From positions 930,001 to 994,000 of the forward strand of contig NZ_RHJS01000002.1 in the NCBI RefSeq assembly GCF_003885045.1: a stretch of 64,000 nucleotides of DNA. The letters are read 5' to 3'. The DNA is from Schaedlerella arabinosiphila (GTDB lineage Bacteria > Bacillota > Clostridia > Lachnospirales > Lachnospiraceae). The notes beneath the pieces were generated by a model. The model was not told the origin of the DNA, did no database searches, and was given only the letters and a program-made list of their open reading frames with translations. Shown piece after piece: positions 8,112 to 15,749 of this stretch. Every line of letters begins with the position of its first letter. Position 1 is the first letter of the stretch. Made by a program: the position numbers and the translations under genes.

Positions 8112-10602
8112 TACCACAGTCATTCAAAACATGGCGAAGCGTTCCTTTCGAACCAACCGGCGGCGGAATATCAGCATCCTGCTGGCAGTCCTGTTTTCTA
8201 CATTTTTGACGTTTTGTATATTTACGGGGGGAGCTACTTTTTTTGAAATGCAGCAGACCCAGGGCATCCGGCTGCACGGCGCGGAGTATGACGCGTACCT
8301 GTACGGGCTCACTCGGGAACAGCAGGAGCTGTGCCGGGAAAATCCGGATATTCTGCGGTCAGGAATCGAGGCGGTGGCCGGTTATGTGGTGGAGACAGAA
8401 CAGAACGATACCCCGGACGCGGGGCTGCTCTGGACAGACGAGACCTGCTGGGAGGAGATGCGAAAGCCCGGCCGGACCTGGATGGAGGGGCATTACCCTC
8501 AGAAGGCGGATGAAGTGCTGGTAAAACGGGAAAGCCTCAAAAGCTGCGGCCTGGAAGGGCTGAAAACAGGGGACACCTTTACCATGACCTACGGCACGGC
8601 GCTGGGGGAATTTACAGGGGAATTTCGGATTTCCGGCATGTGGGACGGGTACGGTGCCAAGGATGTCGTCTTTGTATCCAAAGCATTTTATGAGCAGTCC
8701 GGGCATGAACTGTCCAGCGTGGCTTCCGGGCGGTATATGATCGACTTCAAACCGAAGCTGATGACCAGGGCAAAGCAGGAGGCGTTTATCGAAAGCCTGC
8801 ATCTGGAAAAGCAGCAGAACCTGTTTTTCAACATGGAATACGAGAACGCCGTCCAGGTTCTGGCGGGAGCCGCGGGGCTGGCCGGGATTGCCTGCCTGTG
8901 CGCCTGCCTTTTGATCTACAATATCATGTATCTTTCCGTTTCCGGAAATATCCGGTATTACGGGCTGCTGCAGACGGTGGGGATGACCGGGAAGCAGATC
9001 CGCCGTCTGGTGGGGCGGCAGCTTTCGATCCTGGCCGCGGCAGGGGCCGCAGGAGGGCTGGCTATCGGGGCAGGTGTCTCCTTCTGGCTCATTCCTTCGG
9101 TGGTGAAGTCTATGGGCGTGTATCTGGGAAAACAGGAAAGCGTCCGGGTGGCCTTTCATCCATGGATCGTACTGCTGTCGGTGCTTCTGGCTGCATTGAC
9201 GGTCTTTGCCGCAGGACAGAAACCGGCCCGGGCCGCGGCGGCCATATCCCCTGTAGAAGCCCTGGGCTACCGTCCCTGCCAGGCAGGAAAGCGCAGCCGC
9301 AGGACGGGACGGGGAGGTGTCCTGTGGCGTCTGGCAAAGGAGCAGCTTACAAAGGATAAAAAGAAAGCCGGGATCGTGATTTTGTCCCTGTCTGCCGGTC
9401 TGTCTTTGTTCCTCTGCCTGGTCACCCTGCTGGAGAGCGAGGCGGCCCGCACCATAGTATCCAATTATATGGATATGGACATGGTGCTGGAGAATAAGAC
9501 TTTGAAAAAGGAGAACCGGGAGGACCGCCGGCAGGTGATGGACGGGGAGTTTCTCGACGAGCTGAGAGGAATAGAGGGGCTGGAAGAGATCTATGAGGTT
9601 CGCTGCAGGGAGATTCTGGTGCCCTGGGAACCGGATTTTTCGGACATGTGGATGGAAGAGTTTTACGATATGTGGATGGTGCAGTCTTCCTATGAGGACG
9701 AGGGCCGGAAGAATTATAAGGACCATCCGGAAGAATACAGCTCTTTCATCGTCGGAATCAATGAAACCGAGTTTTCCTGCCTGAACAGCACATTGGAGGA
9801 GCCTGCGGATGAACAGGCATTTCTGGAGGGGCAGACCTGCATCTTGTACCGAAACGGCCTGGCATTTACGGACGGGGAGCTGCGGGGGAGGAGCGTGACC
9901 TGCGCTGACTTTGAAGACCCGGGGCATAGGCGGACATTTCAGGTCGGAGGGCTTACGGATGTGAATGATTATACCGGGGAGTCGCCCGGGTGTGCCCCCA
10001 CGCTGATCGTAAGCGATGGGGCGCTGCGGGAATTTGCGGAGGAAGCTTTTGTTTACAAGGTCAGTCTCCGCTACAGCCGGGAATACGACCGGGAAACAGA
10101 AGGGGAGCTGCGGGAGCTGGTGGAAAACAGCGGCTGCGCCAAAAACATTTCCTGTGAATCCAAGCTGGAGGAGATGGAGACGGTGAAAAAGGCCCAGGGA
10201 AACATGATGGAAGTGGGGCTGGGGATGGTTCTGATCCTGGCGCTGATCGGGATTCTGAACTATGTGAATACGCTGGTGGGAAATATCCGGAGCCGGGAGA
10301 CGGAGATCTCGGTCATGGAAAGCATCGGCATGAGCAGAAGGCAGGTACGCAGGATGCTGGTGATGGAGGGGCTTTTATTCGCCGGAGGCTCCCTGTGCGT
10401 CACCTGGACTGTCGGGCTGGCGGCGACTTATACGCTGTACCAGTCCATGAATTACCGGAAGGTGCCCTTTGCGGTGCCGGCTGCGCCCATGGCGGCGGCT
10501 TCGGCCCTTGTACTTGCTGTATGCGCGGCGGTGCCGCTGATGGCTTACCGGAGTATGGAGAAAAAAGGGACGGTGGTGGAGCGGCTGCGGGGAGCGGAGT
10601 GA
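8095..10602 (+). CDS. FtsX-like ABC transporter permease
   Basis: Membrane permease of 835 residues. TM1 is near residues 22-45, followed by a large extracellular domain, three TM segments near 265-295, 315-345 and 365-395, a TM near 430-450, a second extracellular domain of about 230 residues, and three C-terminal TM segments (about 700-830). The two FtsX cores (for example LQTVGMTGKQIRRLV and VMESIGMSRRQVRRML) contact the ATPase. This duplicated-core layout is the BceB/YtrF class. The ATG lies behind AAAGGAGG. The 36 bases 10450-10485 near its 3' end recur exactly at 11470-11505. Confidence 0.9.
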   Translation: MLKNHNTTVIQNMAKRSFRTNRRRNISILLAVLFSTFLTFCIFTGGATFFEMQQTQGIRLHGAEYDAYLYGLTREQQELCRENPDILRSGIEAVAGYVVETEQNDTPDAGLLWTDETCWEEMRKPGRTWMEGHYPQKADEVLVKRESLKSCGLEGLKTGDTFTMTYGTALGEFTGEFRISGMWDGYGAKDVVFVSKAFYEQSGHELSSVASGRYMIDFKPKLMTRAKQEAFIESLHLEKQQNLFFNMEYENAVQVLAGAAGLAGIACLCACLLIYNIMYLSVSGNIRYYGLLQTVGMTGKQIRRLVGRQLSILAAAGAAGGLAIGAGVSFWLIPSVVKSMGVYLGKQESVRVAFHPWIVLLSVLLAALTVFAAGQKPARAAAAISPVEALGYRPCQAGKRSRRTGRGGVLWRLAKEQLTKDKKKAGIVILSLSAGLSLFLCLVTLLESEAARTIVSNYMDMDMVLENKTLKKENREDRRQVMDGEFLDELRGIEGLEEIYEVRCREILVPWEPDFSDMWMEEFYDMWMVQSSYEDEGRKNYKDHPEEYSSFIVGINETEFSCLNSTLEEPADEQAFLEGQTCILYRNGLAFTDGELRGRSVTCADFEDPGHRRTFQVGGLTDVNDYTGESPGCAPTLIVSDGALREFAEEAFVYKVSLRYSREYDRETEGELRELVENSGCAKNISCESKLEEMETVKKAQGNMMEVGLGMVLILALIGILNYVNTLVGNIRSRETEISVMESIGMSRRQVRRMLVMEGLLFAGGSLCVTWTVGLAATYTLYQSMNYRKVPFAVPAAPMAAASALVLAVCAAVPLMAYRSMEKKGTVVERLRGAE

Positions 10603-10657
10603 AAAAACGGAGGAGGGGAAGCTGGATGATAGAGTGAAAAAAAGCCGGAGGACAGCT

Positions 10658-10697
10658 AAAAAACCGCCTGACGCAGGCAGCGCCGGGCGTTTTTTTA
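10658..10697. terminator. Bidirectional terminator between convergent genes
   Basis: A-run, GC-rich stem (CCGCC... with ...GGGCG) and T-run. It serves the FtsX permease on the plus strand and overlaps the stop of the Uma2 gene on the minus strand. Confidence 0.65.
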
Positions 10698-11240
10698 CGA
10701 AAGCAGAAGCTCCATGTTCACGATTAGATTCTCAAAAATGCAGACAGGGACATCCTCGTCAAAACTGTATAGAGACGTAAATTTGTCTTGATCAAAGTCA
10801 TATACATTTATGGTATGTTTTATGGGATTGACAATCCAATATTCCCGGACTCCGGCAGTGTGGTACTTAAACAGCTTTATGCCGTAATCCATATGCTGCG
10901 TTGAGGGAGAAACAATCTCAATGATCCAGTCGGGGGCTCCGACGCATCCCTTGTCATTCATTTTACTTTTGTCGCAGATGACGGAAATATCCGGCTCCAC
11001 ATAATTTCTGTCATCTTTATTTAGAAAAACAGCGAATGGGGCAGCATAAACATCACAGTTTCCATGCCTGGAGCTGATGTAGTTTCCGATTGCCTGATGC
11101 AGCTTCCAACTGATTTTTTGATGTATCGTATTTGGCGGAGCCATGTTGTAAATCCGTCCGTCGATCAGTTCCGCCCTCTGGCCTTCCGGCAGGGCGTAGA
11201 TATCTTCGATGGTATAAATTTTTTCCTGTGGTAATGCCAT
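10695..11240 (-). CDS. Uma2-family (DUF820) PD-(D/E)XK-fold protein
   Basis: A 181-residue protein of the Uma2 family, abundant in some bacteria and related to restriction-type nucleases. It opens with the typical YTIEDIYALPEGQRAELIDG (acidic residues of the first helix and strand), then NYVEPDISVICD, then PDWIIEIVSPST where the catalytic Asp/Glu-x-Lys-like core lies, and ends with YWIVNP. The biological role of the family is not established. The gene stands alone, convergent with the FtsX permease. Promoter and ribosome binding site (GGAGTGAT) lie at 11241-11275. Its base composition is lower in GC than the transporter genes beside it, which fits an acquired gene. Confidence 0.85.
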   Translation of the reverse strand: MALPQEKIYTIEDIYALPEGQRAELIDGRIYNMAPPNTIHQKISWKLHQAIGNYISSRHGNCDVYAAPFAVFLNKDDRNYVEPDISVICDKSKMNDKGCVGAPDWIIEIVSPSTQHMDYGIKLFKYHTAGVREYWIVNPIKHTINVYDFDQDKFTSLYSFDEDVPVCIFENLIVNMELLLS

Positions 11241-11363
11241 AATATCACTCCTTTGCCTATATTATACACGATTCTTTTGAAAAAACAAACTTTCTATGAT
11301 AGTAAAGTCAATCCAGAAAAAAGTAAAGGGCGGGAATAAATTACCAAAGTCCATGACAACACA

Positions 11364-11408
11364 AAAAACTGCTATACCCCAGTAAATATAAGGGATATAG
11401 CGGTTTTT
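11364..11408. terminator. Terminator-like hairpin
   Basis: AAAAACTGCTATACC (11364-11378) pairs with GGATATAGCGGTTTTT (11392-11407) with G-T pairs. A/T runs on both sides make it potentially bidirectional. It has no intact gene immediately upstream on either strand. Confidence 0.5.
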
Positions 11409-11469
11409 ACTTTTTTTACTGTCAAAGACGGGATTATAAGAAACCCATACAAGTATCTCAAATATTTAC

Positions 11470-11519
11470 AATTACCGGAAGGTGCCCTTTGCGGTGCCGG
11501 CTGCGGGGGTGGAGTGAAT
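11470..11519 (+). pseudogene. Relic of an FtsX permease 3' end
   Basis: Bases 11470-11505 are identical to 10450-10485 in the upstream permease gene. In the same reading frame they give NYRKVPFAVPAAGVE and a stop, a plausible permease C-terminus. It looks like the last codons of a lost or rearranged permease copy exactly 1020 bases downstream. Confidence 0.6.
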
Positions 11520-11612
11520 GAATTTTTGAAGTGGTAAACATTACGGATTTGTGCTATTCTTTTATGTAGGAAATTCATTGTTTAGAACAGTCGACAAAGA
11601 AGGAGGGGGAGT

Positions 11613-12974
11613 ATGGAACTAAAACGTGACATTTACAGGAAATTACTTGCGTGGAAAAGTAAAAGCAATCATAAGGTTTTGGAACTTGAGGGAGCACGTC
11701 AGGTCGGAAAAACATATATTCTGGATAAGTTTGCAAAAAAAGAGTATAAGAGTCATCTCTATATTAATATGATTGGATCTTCGGGCAAAGATTTTCTGCA
11801 ATGTCTCGAAACGGCTGCAAGCTGGGAGCCGGGGAAGAAGCGGGAAAAAAATCCGGTTTATAGAGCGTTCCAGTTATACGATCCTGATTTTTCAGATTGT
11901 GAAGATCTGGTGATCGTGATCGACGAAATCCAGGAATCATCCGTTGTATATAGTAAGATAAGGGAATTTGCCAGAGATTTTAAGGCACATTTTATTGTAA
12001 CAGGGTCTTATCTTGGAAAAACACGGGAAAAAGAGTATTTTCTTTCAGCCGGTGACACAGAGGTGCTTACTATGACCACGCTTACATTTCCAGAATTTCT
12101 GGATGCTTTCCATAAGCGCGGATTATACGAAGCAATCGATTTATATGGAGGATCGGATCACGCCGGATATGAGGAATTAAAGTCCTATTTTCATATTTAC
12201 CTGCAAATAGGCGGATATCCGGAAGTTGTAACCACATATTTAGAAAGCAGGAGTATTCCAGATTGTGAAGCAATGATAAGCAATCTGATTCAGATATTTG
12301 TCAAAGAATCTTCAAGATATTTTGACAGTCCTTTAGAATTGGAAATGTTCGAAAAGATTTTTTCTTCGATTGCAGCGACTCTTTTGAAAGAAAAAAAGGG
12401 AACGCCGGATCTTACAACGGATCTTACGAAGATCATTTTTAAGGAGGAAAGCGGGAGAATCACAAAAAAAATGACGAACTATGCTGTTAGTTGGTTGTTT
12501 TTATCACACCAGATTGGCTACTGCAGTATGAGTGTGGATTGCAGTAATCTGGATATTGTAGATAATTGCCGTTATTACTTTAATGATTTGGGTGTAGCAG
12601 GCTATTTTCTGAAACTGACAGGAGAACCATTGAGTATCATTGAAGGGGTTCTGTGTGAGAATTTTGTCTACCTTGAGCTTGTCAGACGGATTCGGAAACA
12701 GGAAATAGCCGGCCAGGTGCCATGGTTTGCCATAGATAAAAAAACAAGCGGTGAATTGGATTTTTATGTCAGAAGCCGAATTGACAATATGGATTACGGC
12801 CTGGAAGTAAAAAGAGGGAAAAACAGGGCAAACACAGCAAATGCCTTGCTGGAAAGAGGAAAATTGGATTTTGTTTATCAGCTGAAAAATACCTACGGCG
12901 GAATTGCGGATAGAAAGTATTCGGTTCCTCTCTATCTCTGCGGCCGGATTCCATTTAACCTGGGGAAAAAGTGA
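11613..12974 (+). CDS. AAA ATPase with DUF4143 domain
   Basis: Cytosolic protein of 453 residues. Residues 1-200 are an AAA_14 domain with Walker A GARQVGKT (about 28-35), Walker B VIVIDEIQ (about 107-114) and sensor VTGSY. The rest is a DUF4143 domain ending in a nuclease-like fold with LDFYVRS and YGLEVKRGKN (the D...E-x-K pattern of PD-(D/E)XK enzymes). Family members are common on accessory islands; their cellular job is not firmly known. The ATG follows GGAGGGGG. The gene is AT-richer than its neighbours. A family relative lies on the minus strand at 39688-40962. Confidence 0.88.
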   Translation: MELKRDIYRKLLAWKSKSNHKVLELEGARQVGKTYILDKFAKKEYKSHLYINMIGSSGKDFLQCLETAASWEPGKKREKNPVYRAFQLYDPDFSDCEDLVIVIDEIQESSVVYSKIREFARDFKAHFIVTGSYLGKTREKEYFLSAGDTEVLTMTTLTFPEFLDAFHKRGLYEAIDLYGGSDHAGYEELKSYFHIYLQIGGYPEVVTTYLESRSIPDCEAMISNLIQIFVKESSRYFDSPLELEMFEKIFSSIAATLLKEKKGTPDLTTDLTKIIFKEESGRITKKMTNYAVSWLFLSHQIGYCSMSVDCSNLDIVDNCRYYFNDLGVAGYFLKLTGEPLSIIEGVLCENFVYLELVRRIRKQEIAGQVPWFAIDKKTSGELDFYVRSRIDNMDYGLEVKRGKNRANTANALLERGKLDFVYQLKNTYGGIADRKYSVPLYLCGRIPFNLGKK

Positions 12975-13149
12975 GGTATCTTTTAAATTAGCAGATTCCA
13001 GCAGAACTTATAAAGTCAATCAAAAGAATGGCCACAGTCATTGAGTTTTCCTCTGCGATTCTGTATAATGATAAAAACAACATGAGCTTCTGCAGATTCC
13101 TGCCTCAGGGATTCCGGGAGCGCATCACACAGCCGAAGGAGGAAATGAT

Positions 13150-14277
13150 ATGCGTTATAAAAAGTTCAAGGATACCCAGGAGCTGTCCATGCTGGGCATG
13201 GGCGCCATGCGCCTGCCGGTGGTGGGCGAGGATCAGGGAAACATTGATTACGAGAAGGCAAAAGCCGTCATCGACAAGGCTTACCAGGGCGGGATCAATT
13301 ATTATGATACGGCGTACATCTACCACAACGGAAAGTCCGAGGAATTTTTGGGAAAGGCTCTGGCAGAATATCCCAGGGACAGCTACTATGTGGCGGACAA
13401 GTTCAACCTGCAGGCAGAGCCGGATTATAAAAAGCAGTTTCCGGAACAGCTGTCCAGATTGAACATGGAATACATCGACTTCTATCTGATTCACGGCATT
13501 CAGGACGCATGGATGGACCAATTTCTGGAATGCGGTGCGCTCCGGTATTTTGACGGACTGAAAAAAGAGGGCAAGATCAAAAATCTGGGCTTTTCCTTCC
13601 ACGGGTCGCCGGCATCCATGAAAAAGCTGCTGAAAATATATCCCTGGGATTTCGTGCAGATCCAGCTCAATTATCTGGACTGGTATTATGGGGACGCAAA
13701 GGAACTGTATGACATTCTGGAGGAGGCAGGCATCCCGTTGATCATCATGGAACCGGTCCGGGGAGGGAAGCTGGCAAGCCTGACGCCTGAGGCGGAAGCA
13801 ATGTTCAAAGAAGCGGATTCCCAGGCTTCCATCGCATCCTGGGCGATGCGGTTTGTGATGAGCCGTCCCCAGGTGCAGGTCGTGCTGAGCGGCATGTCCG
13901 ATCCGGGGCAGGTGGAGGACAATCTGCTGACATTTTCGGAGAAACCGTTTTTGACGGAGGACGAGGAGGAGCTGGTAAAAAAAGCGCTGGATGCATTCCG
14001 GTCCAAGATTGCGGTGGGATGTACAGCCTGCCATTACTGTACTCCGAACTGCCCCGTTGGGATCGACATCCCGAAGGTTCTTTCCCTTTATAACGACGTG
14101 AAGCTGGTAAATGAGGAGTGGAGGGCCAATTTCGCGGATTCCATGCCGGAGGGGAAGCGGCCGGAGGACTGCATCGGATGCGGCGCCTGCACGGAACACT
14201 GCCCCCAGAGTCTGGATGTGCCTGCGATCATGCAGGAGATGGCAGAGATCCGAAAGAAATTGCGGCAGGAGAATTAA
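13150..14277 (+). CDS. Aldo/keto reductase with C-terminal iron-sulfur domain
   Basis: Cytosolic oxidoreductase of 375 residues. The TIM barrel (about 1-285) carries the AKR pattern: Asp/Tyr in YYDTAYIYHNGKSEEFLG, Lys in VADKFN and His in FYLIHG. The C-terminal 90 residues hold two Cys clusters, CTACHYCTPNCP and CIGCGACTEHCP, each of the 4Fe-4S ferredoxin type, so electrons are probably passed from an iron-sulfur protein. The ATG follows GAAGGAGG. It is monocistronic, with the AraC gene convergent 56 bases downstream. Substrate unknown. Confidence 0.93.
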   Translation: MRYKKFKDTQELSMLGMGAMRLPVVGEDQGNIDYEKAKAVIDKAYQGGINYYDTAYIYHNGKSEEFLGKALAEYPRDSYYVADKFNLQAEPDYKKQFPEQLSRLNMEYIDFYLIHGIQDAWMDQFLECGALRYFDGLKKEGKIKNLGFSFHGSPASMKKLLKIYPWDFVQIQLNYLDWYYGDAKELYDILEEAGIPLIIMEPVRGGKLASLTPEAEAMFKEADSQASIASWAMRFVMSRPQVQVVLSGMSDPGQVEDNLLTFSEKPFLTEDEEELVKKALDAFRSKIAVGCTACHYCTPNCPVGIDIPKVLSLYNDVKLVNEEWRANFADSMPEGKRPEDCIGCGACTEHCPQSLDVPAIMQEMAEIRKKLRQEN

Positions 14278-14333
14278 GAGATTGGAAAGCTGTATATAAA
14301 TACATTGCTTCGGCGGCAGAAGCCGCTTGTCAC

Positions 14334-15371
14334 TCAGAATGCATTCTGCCTGCGGTACTGGCTGGGTGTCATATGGTGATATCTCTGGAAGACCCGGATA
14401 AAAGTTTCCGGATTTTTATATCCAAGCCGTGCGCTGATATCCGCTACGCTCATCTGAGTCAGCAGCAGGAAATTTTCCCCCTGCTGGAGCCGTACCGAGG
14501 TTAAAAGCTCCGAAAATGTGGAGCCGGAAAAATCTTTGATTACCTTGGAGCAGTAAGGGACGGAGTAGTAGAATTTTCTGCTCAGTTCCTCCAGGGTGAC
14601 GGTCTGGTAGTTGTTCAGGATATAGTTTACCAGCGCCTCCTCATTTCCACGTTTGCTCTTCCCGGCAGAGGAGAGTTCCATCGTCTTTTTATGCCTGCGG
14701 GTCAGCTGGGTAAAGAAGATCGTCAGCAGGCTGCAGATGATGCGGTCCGAAAATTCATCTTCATTGGTCTGTTCCAAATACATATCCAATATATAATTGC
14801 GCACAACCATATCCTTACCTGTATGAAAAAGCAGGTAAGGGTATTTCTTTTTTGCAAACAGATTTTCCATAAAAAATAACCCGATCTGGGATTTATCCCG
14901 GATGGTATTCATGAAGATATCCATAAATGTACTGCGCCGGATGAGGATATTCATGACCAGGCAGTCGCGAAAAGCAGAAATGCCGTGAACCACATCCGGG
15001 GCAAGGATGCACAGATCCCCTTCGGACAGTTCGATCTCCTGGTCTCTGCCAAAGCTCTGCATGCAGCTCCCGGAGATTACATAGATCATTTCAAAATAGC
15101 CATGTTCATGAAAATAAAAAGGACAGTACCGGGGATGCTTGATCAGCACCGCGTTTTGAGAAACGCGCATAAAGGCCTCCTCGTCCTGCCTGGACGGCAG
15201 GAGCTCCGGGTGCATGACGATGGAGGTGTTGTAGGGGTCGTCCTTATGCTTTTCATAAAATGCAAAAATCGTTTCCGGTGTCTTTTCCATTTCATAATAT
15301 TCTTGAAACAGCAATTCGTCCTTGTTCCAGGTATTTAAGCTTTCAATGACCATATCATAGTTCAGGTTCAT
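14334..15371 (-). CDS. AraC-family regulator with N-terminal cupin-like sensor
   Basis: Transcription factor of 345 residues. An N-terminal domain (about 60-190) has the cupin-like stretch PFYFHEHGYFEMIYVISG and ELSEGDLCILAPDVVHG, expected to bind a small ligand. The C-terminal 100 residues form the double helix-turn-helix (TLEELSRKFYYSVPYCSKVIKDF and SVADISARLGYKNPETFIRVF). The ATG at 15371 is chosen over an upstream in-frame TTG because the conserved part starts there, although its ribosome site (GGTAAG) is weak. It is divergent from the GH78 rhamnosidase gene, so local control of that operon is the natural inference. Confidence 0.9.
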   Translation of the reverse strand: MNLNYDMVIESLNTWNKDELLFQEYYEMEKTPETIFAFYEKHKDDPYNTSIVMHPELLPSRQDEEAFMRVSQNAVLIKHPRYCPFYFHEHGYFEMIYVISGSCMQSFGRDQEIELSEGDLCILAPDVVHGISAFRDCLVMNILIRRSTFMDIFMNTIRDKSQIGLFFMENLFAKKKYPYLLFHTGKDMVVRNYILDMYLEQTNEDEFSDRIICSLLTIFFTQLTRRHKKTMELSSAGKSKRGNEEALVNYILNNYQTVTLEELSRKFYYSVPYCSKVIKDFSGSTFSELLTSVRLQQGENFLLLTQMSVADISARLGYKNPETFIRVFQRYHHMTPSQYRRQNAF

Positions 15372-15749
15372 ATTCTTACCGTAACGGTCCCAAACAGCAG
15401 GTGGGTATCCGCTCTGCAGTCTGGAACTGCTGCGTTCCTCCTTTCCTGACCGGGCTGCGGCATGTGACGGCAGACAGCCGTGAAAATGGCTGTTTCTGCG
15501 TTCATGGCTGTATATCAGTATAATCCGGAGATGAAATAAAGTCAATTTATAATATGATTTTGAGTCAGAATTTCTAAAAATGAAATCAGCTAAACAGACT
15601 CAGCAGAATCCTACCAGGAAAAAGAAAACAGATCTATAATATCCACAACATAAAGAAAGGCATGGATCACCTGGAACATGAGAGGCCGGCGATCGAAAAG
15701 CCGGCAAAGAGAAATGGCTTACAATTCAAATCTTAAGGAGGAACATACA
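15372..15749. promoter_or_regulatory. Divergent control region, AraC gene and GH78 operon
   Basis: A 378-base gap. A -10-like TATAAT (15635-15640) faces the rhamnosidase without a good -35, which fits activator-dependent transcription. Two related segments, GAGTCAGAAT near 15562 and ACTCAGCAGAAT near 15599, could be half-sites. The leader ends in AAGGAGG (15735-15741). Confidence 0.4.

Larger units (their letters stand above)
11241..11612. other. 372-base gap between Uma2 and DUF4143 genes
   Basis: AT-rich spacer. It holds the minus-strand promoter of the Uma2 gene (11250-11280), a terminator-like hairpin (11364-11408), a duplicated fragment of the FtsX permease gene (11470-11519), and the ribosome binding site AGGAGGGGG of the next gene at about 11600. 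Confidence 0.6.

Noticed and set aside
7326..10602. Full Bce-type antimicrobial peptide detoxification module
   Set aside because: The ATPase and permease fit, but the only OmpR/HisKA pair in the window is about 45 kb away, so linkage cannot be claimed.
13028..13462. Plus-strand frame overlapping the start of the iron-sulfur aldo/keto reductase
   Set aside because: Arg/Ser-rich out-of-frame translation of the real gene with no family resemblance.
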